Notes under the pieces: generated by a model
The model's input: the letters and a program-made list of their open reading frames with translations, nothing else
Told to the model about the DNA's origin: nothing
The model's database searches: none
NCBI GenBank assembly: GCA_004000515.1
Contig: CP034537.1
Span: forward strand, 4,168,001-4,232,000
DNA: 64,000 bases
From: Pseudomonas poae
GTDB lineage: Bacteria > Pseudomonadota > Gammaproteobacteria > Pseudomonadales > Pseudomonadaceae
Direction: 5' to 3'
In this document: positions 12,563 through 23,685 of the stretch, piece by piece
Layout: every line of letters begins with the position of its first letter
Position numbering within the stretch: position 1 is the stretch's first letter
Translations under genes and position numbers: made by a program

Positions 12563-13057
12563 TCACTCCACCCGAGTTTCCCCAGTGAACACCAACGTCT
12601 GTCGACACCGCCGACACAAATACCGTCGCCCCTGAGCCACCAGCCCATGGCGCTGCGAGGAAAACGGAAAGTCACTGTCCGCACACGGGCATCGGTAGAT
12701 AAAGCGGGTCACCTGGCGACGCTTCACTTCATAGGTATGACAACGGTCCGGCGGCAGCTCGTAGACCCCGCGCATGATCAATTGCCATTCCTCACCATGG
12801 GGCTGTATGCGTTCGCCAAACAATTGGTGGGCAATCAAGTGCGCCACTTCATGGGCCACGGTCTGTTTCAGGAAGTGCTGGCTGTTTTCACGGTACAACT
12901 GTGGGTTGAAACGCAGCAGGTTCTCGTGCAAATGCGCGACACCGGCCTTCTGGCCCCGCAGCTTGAGGCTGACCTGGGGGCGTTTGAAGCTTCGTTTGAA
13001 AAAGGATTCGGCTTGCAGGAAACAATCTTCGACGCGGGTATTGAGTTGCTCGGGCAT
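12563..13057 (-). CDS. sprT: SprT-family zinc metalloprotease-like protein
   Basis: SprT homologue of 164 aa. Zinc-binding helix HEVAHLIAHQ at about residue 65, then the C-terminal zinc ribbon CPCAD...CRRC. The ATG at 13057 (MPEQLNTRVEDCF) is chosen because the upstream in-frame extension looks non-coding and 164 aa is the family length. SprT relates to the DNA-protein crosslink protease SPRTN; the bacterial role is unclear. Confidence 0.88.
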   Translation of the reverse strand: MPEQLNTRVEDCFLQAESFFKRSFKRPQVSLKLRGQKAGVAHLHENLLRFNPQLYRENSQHFLKQTVAHEVAHLIAHQLFGERIQPHGEEWQLIMRGVYELPPDRCHTYEVKRRQVTRFIYRCPCADSDFPFSSQRHGLVAQGRRYLCRRCRQTLVFTGETRVE

Positions 13058-13186
13058 GCTGACCATATCTCCAGAGACCCCCAGTATGCCGCAAAACCAG
13101 GTGTTTCCGAATCTGTCAGGCGCCGAATGGTCATGCACAACGCACAAAGCCACCTTGCGGTGGCCTTGCTCACTGATTAAAACCGT

Positions 13187-13789
13187 TTAGTTGGTGTAGA
13201 TCGGCCCTACGCCCAGGCCCCAGACAATCACGGTGAACGCCATGATTGCCACCAGTACAACCAGGCCCACGGCGAGTACCGAACTGGAAAACAGGAAACC
13301 TTCGTCCGGATCAATGTTCATGAAGGTCGGCAGCCCCACATACAACAGGTACACCGTGTAGCAAATCGCCGCTGTGCCGACGACCATGCCCAGCCACATA
13401 TGCGGATACAGCGCCGCCAGCCCGCCGATAAACAGCGGTGTGGCGGTGTAGGTGGCGAACGCCACGCAACGTGACATGCTGGGGTTGGCGTCGTAAGTGC
13501 GCGCCATCCAGTGAATGAACGCGCCCATCACCGCTACGCCGCCGAGCATGGCTGCGTACGACATGATGGTCATCCACAGTGCGCTTTCCTGGGTCAGCAT
13601 CACGGGCGCGCGACTGCCGATGACCCAGCCGACCTGGGTGGTACCGATAAAGGCTGATACGGCGGGGATCGCCGCGAGAATCAGGGTGTGAGTGAGGTAC
13701 ATGTGGCCGATGCTTTCTTCTTTATCGCCACGGATTTCCCGCCATTCCTGGTCGGGATGGGTAAACAGCCCCACGACGTGATGGATCAT
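13187..13789 (-). CDS. Yip1-family inner membrane protein
   Basis: 200-aa protein with five predicted membrane segments. Conserved N-terminus [20 protein letters not shown] followed by [22 protein letters not shown], typical of the bacterial YIP1 domain. The start at 13789 is preferred to the upstream in-frame ATG at 13837 because homology begins there. Function unknown. Confidence 0.82.
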   Translation of the reverse strand: MIHHVVGLFTHPDQEWREIRGDKEESIGHMYLTHTLILAAIPAVSAFIGTTQVGWVIGSRAPVMLTQESALWMTIMSYAAMLGGVAVMGAFIHWMARTYDANPSMSRCVAFATYTATPLFIGGLAALYPHMWLGMVVGTAAICYTVYLLYVGLPTFMNIDPDEGFLFSSSVLAVGLVVLVAIMAFTVIVWGLGVGPIYTN

Positions 13790-13991
13790 GCCAGTCACTC
13801 CTGTCGTTATTACCATCGCCCCCATCGGAGCGCCCACGGGCCAATTGGCCTGAAAGGTCTGGATATATGTGCGACCTCAAGTCGCAGTATAGGAAGGGAT
13901 GGCCGGAATAACTGTAGGGTCTTTAGAGCAAATTGCGCTGTAAATAGTGGGGCTAATCGCGGTGAGGACTGTCAGGTACGACTGGGTAGAG

Positions 13992-14079
13992 GTGGGAGCT
14001 GGCTTGCCTGCGATAGCGGTGGGTCTGTTTATCTATTCGGTTCTGATAGGCCGCAATCGCAGGCAAGCCAGCTCCCACA
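13992..14079. repeat. REP doublet (GTGGGAGCTGGCTTGCCTGCGAT type)
   Basis: Perfect inverted pair: GTGGGAGCTGGCTTGCCTGC at about 13993 and its reverse complement ending near 14078. It sits in the 360-base gap between the divergent Yip1-family gene and ttcA. The rest of the gap should hold both promoters; I see no gene in it. Confidence 0.85.
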
Positions 14080-14150
14080 ATGGAACTTGGCCAACCTTAC
14101 CGGTAAAATGCCCCGCTTTTCGTCACACACCTCCAGCGGATCCAAGCGCC

Positions 14151-14974
14151 ATGGGCACTCTTACGGTCAACCAGAACAAACTGCAAAACGCCTGCGCCGC
14201 CTGGCCGGTGAGGCGGTCGCCGACTTCAACATGATCGAGGACGGCGACAAGGTCATGGTCTGCCTCTCCGGCGGCAAAGACAGCTACACCATGCTCGACG
14301 TGCTGTTGCACCTGCAAAAGGTCGCACCGATCAAGTTCGAGATCGTTGCCGTCAACATGGACCAGAAACAACCCGGTTTTCCCGAGCACGTGCTGCCGGC
14401 CTACCTCAAAGAATTGGGCGTCGAGTATCACATCGTCGAGAAAGACACCTACTCGGTGGTCAAGGAGCTGATTCCGGAGGGCAAGACCACCTGCTCGCTG
14501 TGCTCGCGCCTGCGCCGTGGCACGCTCTACACCTTTGCGGATGAAATTGGCGCGACCAAGATGGCCCTGGGGCATCATCGCGACGACATCGTCGAGACCT
14601 TCTTCTTGAATATGTTCTTCAACGGCTCCCTCAAGGCCATGCCGCCCAAGCTGCGCGCCGATGACGGGCGCAACGTGGTGATCCGCCCGTTGGCGTATTG
14701 CAACGAGAAGGACATCCAGGCCTACTCCGACCTCAAGCAATTCCCGATCATCCCGTGCAACCTGTGCGGCTCCCAAGAGAACCTGCAGCGCCAGGTGGTC
14801 AAGGAAATGCTGGTGGATTGGGAGCGCAAGACGCCAGGCCGTACCGAAAGCATCTTCCGCAGCCTGCAGAACGTGATCCCGTCGCAATTGGCCGACCGCA
14901 ACCTGTTTGACTTCACCAGCCTCAAGATCGATGAGAGCGCCGCGTCGCGCTTTGTCAATGTAGTGAACCTCTAA
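14151..14974 (+). CDS. ttcA: tRNA 2-thiocytidine biosynthesis protein TtcA, one frameshift
   Basis: Iron-sulfur PP-loop enzyme that makes 2-thiocytidine at tRNA position 32. PP-loop SGGKDS at about residue 45; cysteine pairs CSLC and CNLC are the cluster-binding sites. Starts [12 protein letters not shown] at 14151. The A run 14185-14188 is one base short, and restoring it gives [17 protein letters not shown] and 274 aa. A terminator hairpin follows. Confidence 0.93.
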
Positions 14975-14995
14975 GGTTCTTCAACGCTCTGAAAG

Positions 14996-15018
14996 ACGGC
15001 GCTCATGGGCGCCGTTTT
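14996..15018 (+). terminator. Rho-independent terminator after ttcA
   Basis: Hairpin ACGGCGC-TCATGG-GCGCCGT followed by TTTTCATTT, 22 bases after the ttcA stop. Confidence 0.8.
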
Positions 15019-15041
15019 CATTTGAATCCCCAGGAGAGGGC

Positions 15042-15712
15042 ATGCGCGATTACAAGTGGCTGCACGAATATTGTCTGAACCGCTTCGGTTCGGCGGCCGA
15101 GTTGGAAGCCCACCTGCCTGTGCCGAACACCCCGGCGCAATTGCGCAAGATCAGTGATGATCGCTATTTGTCGACCCTGGCTCTGCGGGTGTTTCGCGCG
15201 GGGCTCAAACACAGCGTGGTCGACGCCAAGTGGCCGGCGTTCGAGCAGGTATTTTTCGGCTTCGACCCGGAGAAAGTCGTGCTGATGGGCGCCGAGCACC
15301 TGGAGCGATTGATGCAGGACACGCGCATCATCCGCCATTTGGGCAAACTCAAGAGCGTGCCGCGCAATGCGCAGATGATCCTGGACATCGCCCAGGAGAA
15401 GGGCAGCTTCGGTGCCTTCATTGCCGACTGGCCAGTGACCGACATCGTCGGGTTGTGGAAGTACCTGAGCAAACACGGCCACCAACTGGGAGGGCTGTCG
15501 GCGCCGCGCTTTTGCGCATGGTGGGCAAGGACACGTTTGTGCCGAGCTATGACGTGGTGGCGGCGTTGAACGCGCAGAAGATCGTCGACAAGGCGCCTAC
15601 CAGCTTGCGGGATTTGGCGACGGTGCAGGGCGCATTCAACCAGTGGCACGCCGAGAGTGGACGGCCGATGTGCCAGTTGTCGATGATGCTGGCTTACACC
15701 GTGAATCATTGA
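15042..15712 (+). CDS. DNA-3-methyladenine glycosylase I family protein, one frameshift
   Basis: Helix-hairpin-helix glycosylase related to Tag: RVFRAGLKHSVVDAKWPAFEQVF and the FDPEKV...RLMQDTRIIRHLGKL block match the family. The N-terminal RCxW zinc-binding residues of E. coli Tag are absent, so it is a divergent member; the substrate is inferred only. The T run 15510-15513 is one base short; repair gives APRFLRMVGKDTFVPSYD and 223 aa. Confidence 0.82.
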
Positions 15713-15722
15713 GACCGGGGTG

Positions 15723-15803
15723 ATCTATCGCAGGCAAGCCAGCTCCCACATTTTGAACTGTGTCGCCTATCAAATGTGGGAGCTGGCTTGCCTGCGATGG
15801 CGG
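15723..15803. repeat. REP doublet (outward-facing arms)
   Basis: CTATCGCAGGCAAGCCAGCT near 15725 and the inverted GTGGGAGCTGGCTTGCCTGC near 15776. Same type as 13,992-14,079, between convergent genes. Confidence 0.85.
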
Positions 15804-15806
15804 TCG

Positions 15807-17171
<1,365 letters not shown>

Positions 17172-17286
17172 GTGCGGGTCGCATCTTGCGTAAGGTGGCG
17201 GGTATTCTACCCGCGCTGCGGCCCGTCCTTAAACCGTAAGAGGCGATAGGTCGCAGCCAACGTTCATTTTTACGAAGGATTACCCC

Positions 17287-17748
17287 ATGACTAGGCGACT
17301 GATCGGTGCATTGGCGATCATCACAACCCTGCTGCTCAGCGGCTGCGGCAACGACTACGGTGTTGACCAATACGGCAAGAAAGTAGCGGCCGAACGCCTG
17401 GATAAACAGTGGGTGGTGGTTAATTACTGGGCCGAGTGGTGTGGCCCGTGCCGCACGGAAATCCCTGAGCTCAACGCGTTGGCGGAACAGTTGAAAGGGC
17501 AGAACGTGGGTGTGTTTGGCGTCAACTTCGACAATGTGCAGGGTGAAGAGCTGAAGGCGGCCAGTGAGAAACTGGGTATCAAGTTCACCGTGCTGGCGCA
17601 GAACCCGGAAGAGATTTTTGATATTCCCCGCAGCGAAGCGCTGCCGGTGACTTACATCATTGATGACAAGGGCAAGGTGCGCGAGCAGTTGATGGGCGAG
17701 CAGACGGCGGAAGGCGTGATCGCCAAGCTCAAGGCACTGCGCGGTTAA
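17287..17748 (+). CDS. TlpA-like thioredoxin lipoprotein
   Basis: 153 aa. Lipobox LLSGC puts the mature protein on a periplasmic membrane face. A thioredoxin domain with WAEWCGPCRTEIPELN and the cis-Pro segment SEALPVTYIID follows. Probably a disulfide reductase; the partner is unknown. RBS AAGGA before the ATG. Divergent from arsC. Confidence 0.88.
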   Translation: MTRRLIGALAIITTLLLSGCGNDYGVDQYGKKVAAERLDKQWVVVNYWAEWCGPCRTEIPELNALAEQLKGQNVGVFGVNFDNVQGEELKAASEKLGIKFTVLAQNPEEIFDIPRSEALPVTYIIDDKGKVREQLMGEQTAEGVIAKLKALRG

Positions 17749-17763
17749 AGCGACAACACAAAC

Positions 17764-17860
17764 CAATGTGGGAGCGGGCTTGCTCGCGAACGCGGTGGAT
17801 CAGTCCATTAATGAGTTGACTGACACACCGCATTCGCGAGCAAGCCCGCTGACCTCACTC
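17764..17860. repeat. REP doublet (GTGGGAGCGGGCTTGCTCGCGAA type)
   Basis: GTGGGAGCGGGCTTGCTCGC at about 17767 and the inverted GCGAGCAAGCCCGC near 17838, between convergent genes. Confidence 0.8.
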
Positions 17861-17879
17861 AATCGTGAGATGGGTGCTG

Positions 17880-18284
17880 TCAGCCTTCTTCAAGCCACAA
17901 GCGAATCGGCTTGCCTTCGGCCGGCCAGAAACGCGTCTGCTCGATCGGTGAGATGTCCCAGCGCTCAACGCCTTGCAGCGCCTGGAAGAAGCGATGTTCC
18001 TGCTCCATCAACGCCTCGGCGCAAAGCTTGCGGGTGCTGCCGATCTTGCCGAAGCTGAGCTTGTCGCCGTCGACGGTGTACGGTGCGAACCAATGGTTGC
18101 AGCCGCCATTGCCGTAGGCGCGGCCATCAGCACCGAGGGTAACGGTGAGGTGCGCGTAATCCATCAGCGGCCGTTCACCAATCCATTCCACCACGTAGCT
18201 GTGATCCTGCTTGAGCTTGACCGCATCGCCGGCGCAACCGGTGAGGCCGGCACCTAGGGCGGCGAGCAGAAGCAGGCCTTTCAT
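17880..18284 (-). CDS. META/HslJ-type lipoprotein
   Basis: 134 aa. Signal peptide with lipobox LTGCAG; GRAYGNGGCNHWFAPYTVDGDKLSFGKIGSTRKLCAE is the META (HslJ) signature, with the usual cysteine pair. The start at 18284 is at the signal peptide and overlaps the stop of the upstream gene. Such proteins are linked to stress or motility in other bacteria; the role here is unknown. Confidence 0.85.
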   Translation of the reverse strand: MKGLLLLAALGAGLTGCAGDAVKLKQDHSYVVEWIGERPLMDYAHLTVTLGADGRAYGNGGCNHWFAPYTVDGDKLSFGKIGSTRKLCAEALMEQEHRFFQALQGVERWDISPIEQTRFWPAEGKPIRLWLEEG

Positions 18285-18721
18285 TGGGCGGCCTTCTGGC
18301 ATTTCGGGCAACGGTGTTTGTCGCCTTCGCTGGCCCAGCCCAACTCTTTGATACGTGCGTTGGCCGCCGGTTGCAGCGGTTCCTTGGTCAGTTTGGTTTC
18401 CACCGCGAATTCAAACTCCAGCACGCTGTCGCAGCTGTCGCAATTGACTTTCCAGGTGTGAATTTCCAACTCGCCGAATTTCGGCCCTTGGGCCATGGCG
18501 ACCCACTGGCCCACTGGGCGGATGGAGTAGCGCGCGTCACCTTCGACGGTGAGGCGCATCGACAGGGTTTTACTGCCACGCAGGGTGACGATCAAGACGT
18601 CGCCATGCTTGATCGAACCACCGTTGCCGGTGACCTGGTAACGGCCCGGCACCAAGGCGCGGCATTCGATCAGAGTGTGTTGCGGGCTCAGCAAGCTGAA
18701 GCGGAAATCGTGTTCGGCCAT
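18281..18721 (-). CDS. Conserved Pseudomonas protein with two CxxC pairs
   Basis: 146 aa starting MAEHDFRFSLLSPQHTLIE. CDSC at about residue 93 and CPKC near the C-terminus suggest a bound metal; no enzyme motif is seen. Translationally coupled (ATGA) to the META lipoprotein gene. I do not recognise a named family. Confidence 0.75.
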   Translation of the reverse strand: MAEHDFRFSLLSPQHTLIECRALVPGRYQVTGNGGSIKHGDVLIVTLRGSKTLSMRLTVEGDARYSIRPVGQWVAMAQGPKFGELEIHTWKVNCDSCDSVLEFEFAVETKLTKEPLQPAANARIKELGWASEGDKHRCPKCQKAAQ

Positions 18722-18792
18722 GGATCCTCCAAATAGGCGCGGCATCCTATCACGGGTGCCCGCCTATCATGAGCCTGGTATGTGACCGCTGA

Positions 18793-19782
18793 TCATCCTT
18801 CGACCAGGTTCTGCGCCCGGCCATCAGCCCATGCGGCAATGTTCGCCAGCGTGGTGCTGGCGATTGCTCCCAGGGCCTCGCGGGTCAGGAACGCCTGGTG
18901 GGCGGTGATGATTACGTTGGGGAATGTCAGCAGGCGCGCGAGCACATCGTCCTGCAAGGGCAGGTCGGAGCGGTCTTCGAAGAACAGTTGGGCTTCTTCC
19001 TCATACACATCCAACCCCAGGTAGCCGAGCTGGCCGTCCTTGAGCGCTTCGATCAGTGCGGGTGTATCCACCAGGCCGCCGCGCCCGGTGTTGATCAGCA
19101 TTGCGCCAGGTTGCATATGGGCCAGGGAACGGGCGTTGACCAGGTGCTTGCTGTCGGCGGTGAGCGGGCAGTGCAGGCTGATGATCTGCGCCTGGGCCAG
19201 CAGTTCCGGCAGGCTTACGTAGCGTGCGCCGAGGGCCAGTACCTGCGCGTTGGGGAAAGGGTCGTAGGCCAGCAACTGGCAGCCGAAACCGGCCATGATC
19301 TTGGCAAATGTGGCGCCGATCTGCCCGGTGCCGACTACGCCGACAGTCTTGCCCACCAGATCGAAACCGGTGAGGCCGTGCAGGCTGAAATCACCGTCGC
19401 GGGTTCGGTTGTAAGCGCGGTGCAGGCGGCGGTTGAGCGCCAGGATCAGCGCCACCGCGTGTTCGGCTACGGCGTGGGGCGAGTAGGCCGGGACGCGCAC
19501 GATGGTCAGGCCCAGACGCTTGGCGGCGGCCAGGTCGACATGGTTGTAGCCCGCCGAGCGCAGGGCGATCAGCCGTGTGCCGCCGTTGGCCAGGTGTTCC
19601 AGCACCGGGGCGCTGAGGTCGTCATTGATAAAGGGGCAGACTACCTCGTGGTTTTCGGCCAGGGCCACGGTGTCGAGGTTGAGCCGGGCCGGCTGGAATT
19701 GCAGCTCTACGCCAGGTGGCAGTGGCTCGCCGAGGAAGCTGTCGCGGTCGTAGGTTTGGCTGCTGAATAAAATTACGCGCAT
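18793..19782 (-). CDS. ldhA: D-lactate dehydrogenase (fermentative, NAD-dependent)
   Basis: D-2-hydroxyacid dehydrogenase of 329 aa. NAD motif GVVGTGQIGATFAKIM, catalytic Arg in TGRGGLVD, Glu in YLGLDVYEEE and His in ITAHQAFLT. Starts MRVILFSSQTYDRDSF at 19782. Located next to gacS, as in P. aeruginosa. Confidence 0.93.
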   Translation of the reverse strand: MRVILFSSQTYDRDSFLGEPLPPGVELQFQPARLNLDTVALAENHEVVCPFINDDLSAPVLEHLANGGTRLIALRSAGYNHVDLAAAKRLGLTIVRVPAYSPHAVAEHAVALILALNRRLHRAYNRTRDGDFSLHGLTGFDLVGKTVGVVGTGQIGATFAKIMAGFGCQLLAYDPFPNAQVLALGARYVSLPELLAQAQIISLHCPLTADSKHLVNARSLAHMQPGAMLINTGRGGLVDTPALIEALKDGQLGYLGLDVYEEEAQLFFEDRSDLPLQDDVLARLLTFPNVIITAHQAFLTREALGAIASTTLANIAAWADGRAQNLVEG

Positions 19783-19844
19783 TGAAAAGCTCCCTGCAAT
19801 TAACAATTTAGAAACACGGAATCCGGAAGGATGGATTGCGCTGT

Positions 19845-19975
19845 TGTGGTGAGCGGGCTTGACCCGCGCTGGGGGGCGAAGCCGCCCTAAACCCAGGCAC
19901 CTCGGTTTTACTGAAATACCGCGGCGACTCGATTGGGGCGGCTTCGCGCGGGGCGAGCCCGCTCACTACAAGGGG
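19845..19975. repeat. REP doublet, long type
   Basis: GGTGAGCGGGCTTGACCCGCG at about 19847, GGCGAAGCCGCC, and the inverted GGCGGCTTCGCGCGGGGCGA...CTCACTACAA near 19935-19971. Related to the element at 7,570; one arm has lost bases. Lies between ldhA and the end of gacS. Confidence 0.78.
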
Positions 19976-19998
19976 TCGTCTTCGATTGGTGATGGGGC

Positions 19999-22752
19999 TC
20001 AGGCGCTGACCCGCGCTTCACTGGCCAACCGGGTGATGGCAATGTCCAGTTCGTCCAGCGCACTCAGGGCCTTGGCGTCGTCCTGCTTGAGCAGGGTTTC
20101 GGCTCGTTGGCAGGCGGCGCGAAGCTGCGGCACGCCACAGTAGCGCGTGGCGCCGTGCAGGCGGTGCACACGTTCGATCAAGGCGTTGTTGTCATTCGCG
20201 TCACGGGCGATGGCGATGGCCAGGCGATCGGCTTCCAGCGAGGCCAACAGCATGGCCAGCATGTCGGCGGCCAAGTCGGTCTTGCCGGCGGCCAGGCGCA
20301 GGCCTTCCTCGTGGTCTAGCACCGGCAATTGCACGCCAGGGCCCACGCCGTCGGCCGCTCGTTCCGGGCCTTGATTGCGCAGGGCCAGGCCGGTCCACTT
20401 CAGCACCACTTGGGCCAGTTGCCGTTCGCTGATGGGCTTGGTCAGGTAATCGTCCATGCCACTTTGCAGCAAGGCGCGTTTTTCGTTGGCCATGGCGTGC
20501 GCGGTCAGGGCAACCACTGGCAGCGGGGTGCCATCGCGCTCGCTTTCCCATAGGCGAATCGCCTCGGTGCTCTGGCGACCGTCCATGCCGGGCATCTGCA
20601 CATCCATCAGCACCAGGTCGAAGGCGTCTTGCTTGACCGCGTCGACTGCCGCGTAACCGCTTTCCACCGCACGTACCCTGGCGCCCATGTCCTCCAGGAG
20701 CGTCTGTACCAGCAGCAGGTTTGCCGGGTTGTCATCCACGCACAGCACACGTGGCGCACGGCTGGACAGCGGCTCGCCGGGATCGCCGCGTGACGGGCGC
20801 GGGCTGATCAGGTCGGACAAGGCTCGGCGCAATTTGCGGGTACACGCCGGCTTGGCCTGCAACTGGCTGTTGGGGTTGGGCACAGACTGGTTGAACAGCA
20901 TCTGTTCGGTGGTGGGGCACAGCACCAGCACCTTGCAGCCCAGGTGTTCGAGGTCCCACAGGTGTTGATTGAGGCGCTCGGGCGGAATGTCATTGGCGGT
21001 GACGCCGAGCACCGCCAGGTCGATGGCCTGGTCGGTCTGGTGGGCGCTGGTGATGCCATTGGTCAGGCTTTCCAGGCTGTTGAACGGTGTGACTTCCAGG
21101 CCACAGTCTTCCAACTGATGCTGCAGGGCCTGGCGCGCCAGTTCGTGGTTTTCCAGTACCGCCACGCGATGACCCAGTAGCGGCGCGGAGGGCAGGTCCT
21201 CGACGTCATCGCGGGTCTTGGGCAAGTTCAGGCTGATCCAGAACTCCGAGCCTTCGCCCGGTGTGCTGTCGACACCGATCTCACCGCCCATCTGCTCGAT
21301 CAAACGTTTGGAGATCACCAAGCCCAGGCCCGTGCCGCCAGGTTGGCGCGACAGCGAGTTGTCGGCTTGGCTGAACGCCTGGAACAACGCGCGCACATCT
21401 TGGCTGGACAGGCCGATGCCGGTGTCCTGCACGCTGATGCGCAGTTGCACGCTGTCTTCTTGTTCGTCCTCGATCATCGCCCGCGCCACGATGGTGCCTT
21501 CGCGGGTGAACTTGATCGCATTGCTGATCAGGTTGGTGAGAATCTGCTTGAGGCGCAGCGGGTCGCCCACCAGCGCCAGAGGCGTGTCGCGATAGACCAG
21601 GCTCACCAGTTCCAGCTGCTTGGCATGGGCGGCGGGGGCCAGGATGGTCAGGGTGTCTTGCAGCAAGTCGCGCAGGTTGAAGGGAATACTGTCGAGCACC
21701 AGCTTGCCGGCCTCGATCTTCGAGAAATCGAGGATTTCATTGATGATGCCCAGCAGGTTGTCGGCGGATTTCTCGATGGTACCCAAGTAGTCGAGCTGGC
21801 GCGGTGTGAGTTCGCTTTTTTGCAGCAGGTGGGTAAATCCCAGGATGCCGTTGAGCGGGGTGCGGATTTCGTGGCTCATGTTAGCCAGGAACTCCGACTT
21901 GATGCGGCTGGCTTCCAGGGCCTCTTTGCGGGCCAGGTCCAGCTCGATGTTCTGGATCTCGATGGTTTCCAGGTTCTGGCGCACATCTTCAGTGGCCTGG
22001 TCGATGCTGTGCTGCAATTCTTCCTGGGCGTTCTGCAGGGTCTCGGCCATGCGGTTGATGCCCGAGGCGAGTTGGTCCAGTTCCTGGCTGCCCAAGGGTG
22101 GCAGGCGGGTTTCCAGGTTGCCGTCCTTGAGTTGGGCCACGGCTTGCTTGATCTGGCCAATCGGCGAATTGATGGTGCGGCTGATGCGCAGTGCCAGGGC
22201 CGCGGTGCAAACCAGGCCTATGGCAATCAGTAGCAGGCTGGCGAACAGGCTGCGGTAGCCGCGCAACAGCATGCCGTTGTGGGACAGTTCCACCTCGACC
22301 CAGCCAAGCAGGCGGTCGGCTTCATCCGGGATCAGGTCACCGGCAAGGTTGCGATGGCGGCCGAACACCGGCAACAGGTAGCGCGTGGCGTCGTTGCCGG
22401 TGCGTTGCAGCAAGTGGGAACTGTTGCCGACGGGCGGCTGGTTGAGCATGGTGGGGCCAGCGTGGGCGAGGGCGCCTCGGTCTGGACCGAGGAATGACAC
22501 CGCCCGTACGTCCTGTTGTTCCAGGGATTGGGTGGCGATGCGCTCCAGTAGATCGGTATTGCGCGCGCTCAGGGCGGGGGCCACCAGGGGAGCCAGTTGC
22601 TCGGAGATCATTTCGCCGCGTTGGAGGAGTTGAGCCTGCAATTCCGAGAGTTGCATCCAGGTGAAATAGCCCCCCAACAACAACGCCATCAGGCTGGTCG
22701 GTAATAAGGTCAGCAACAGTACGCGGCCTTTTATCCCCATTCTTCTAAGCAC
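19999..22752 (-). CDS. gacS: GacS hybrid sensor histidine kinase
   Basis: Global regulator that, with GacA, drives rsmY/rsmZ small RNAs and secondary metabolism. 917 aa: TM1 (about 10-32), periplasmic sensor, TM2 (about 165-188), HAMP, HisKA with FLANMSHEIRTPLNG, HATPase (NLISNAIKF, DTGIGL, GGTGLGLVISKRL), receiver with DLVLMDVQMPGMDG, and C-terminal Hpt with VHRLHGATRYCGV. Intact, which matters because gacS often mutates in culture. Divergent from a response-regulator gene with a 205-base intergenic region. Confidence 0.96.
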   Translation of the reverse strand: MLRRMGIKGRVLLLTLLPTSLMALLLGGYFTWMQLSELQAQLLQRGEMISEQLAPLVAPALSARNTDLLERIATQSLEQQDVRAVSFLGPDRGALAHAGPTMLNQPPVGNSSHLLQRTGNDATRYLLPVFGRHRNLAGDLIPDEADRLLGWVEVELSHNGMLLRGYRSLFASLLLIAIGLVCTAALALRISRTINSPIGQIKQAVAQLKDGNLETRLPPLGSQELDQLASGINRMAETLQNAQEELQHSIDQATEDVRQNLETIEIQNIELDLARKEALEASRIKSEFLANMSHEIRTPLNGILGFTHLLQKSELTPRQLDYLGTIEKSADNLLGIINEILDFSKIEAGKLVLDSIPFNLRDLLQDTLTILAPAAHAKQLELVSLVYRDTPLALVGDPLRLKQILTNLISNAIKFTREGTIVARAMIEDEQEDSVQLRISVQDTGIGLSSQDVRALFQAFSQADNSLSRQPGGTGLGLVISKRLIEQMGGEIGVDSTPGEGSEFWISLNLPKTRDDVEDLPSAPLLGHRVAVLENHELARQALQHQLEDCGLEVTPFNSLESLTNGITSAHQTDQAIDLAVLGVTANDIPPERLNQHLWDLEHLGCKVLVLCPTTEQMLFNQSVPNPNSQLQAKPACTRKLRRALSDLISPRPSRGDPGEPLSSRAPRVLCVDDNPANLLLVQTLLEDMGARVRAVESGYAAVDAVKQDAFDLVLMDVQMPGMDGRQSTEAIRLWESERDGTPLPVVALTAHAMANEKRALLQSGMDDYLTKPISERQLAQVVLKWTGLALRNQGPERAADGVGPGVQLPVLDHEEGLRLAAGKTDLAADMLAMLLASLEADRLAIAIARDANDNNALIERVHRLHGATRYCGVPQLRAACQRAETLLKQDDAKALSALDELDIAITRLASEARVSA

Positions 22753-22957
22753 GCCACTCTCCTGCTACCACATTGTTATCGATGATTCGCCCGGGCATCC
22801 GGCCCGCGCCACCTGCGCAGTGTAGCCATTTGCGCGATGTGGAATCTTGCAAATTAATGACATACAACAATCTTCACGTCATTGGGAGCCCGATGGCGAT
22901 TGCCTGTAGCGGGGTAATCTTGAATAATCGGCCACTGAGAATGACTTGCAGACGCTA

Positions 22958-23685
22958 ATGAATCCCGCAGCAGTTGGCCAACCCAGTATCCTGACGATCG
23001 AAGATGACCCTGTGCTCGGCGCTTATGTCCATGAGCACCTTGGTCGCTGTGGCTTCGACGTGACGTGGTGCCAGAACGGCCAGCAAGGGCTGCAGATGGC
23101 GCGAGACCAAGCGTTCGATGTGGTGTTAATGGACATCCTGCTGCCGGGAATGGATGGCCTGTCGATCCTCACTCACCTGCGCCAGAGCCATTCGATCCCC
23201 GTTATCCTCATGTCGGCCCTGGGCGCCGAGGCGGATCGCGTCAGTGGCTTCCGCCTGGGCGCCGATGACTACCTGCCCAAGCCGTTCAGCATGATTGAAC
23301 TGCGGGTACGCATCGAGGCCATCTTGCGTCGTGTGGCCCTGGACCGGCGCCCGCTGCCGACCCTGGCGCCTGTGCGCGATGACACGCGCACCCTGCGCTT
23401 CGATGATGAACTGTGCGACGTCTTCCACCAGGAACACTGGGCCAACCTGACACGCAGCGAATACCGCCTGCTCGAAACCCTGCATCGCAACAGTGATGAA
23501 GTCCTCAGCAAGGCCTTCCTTTATCAGCATGTGTTGCAACGTGGTTATGCCCCCATGACCGCAGCCTCGACATGCATATCAGCCAAATCCGCCGCAAGCT
23601 CAAGGCCATCGGTTATAGCGAACGCGAAGTGCGCACCGTATGGGGCAAGGGCTATGTCCTGAGCGGTCTCGATGACGGCATTTAA
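22958..23685 (+). CDS. OmpR-type response regulator, one frameshift
   Basis: Receiver with phosphoacceptor Asp in VVLMDILLPGMDG and Lys in DDYLPKPF, then a winged-helix output domain. The C run 23550-23554 is one base short; restoring it gives RGYAPHDRSLDMHISQIRRKL...WGKGYVLSGLDDGI and 242 aa. Its position beside gacS matches the PirR locus of P. aeruginosa, which controls a ferric-enterobactin receptor; the same target here is only inferred. Overlaps the kinase gene by 14 bases. Confidence 0.88.

Noticed and set aside
18898..19770. 290-codon frame antisense to ldhA
   Set aside because: Shadow of an intact, well conserved gene.
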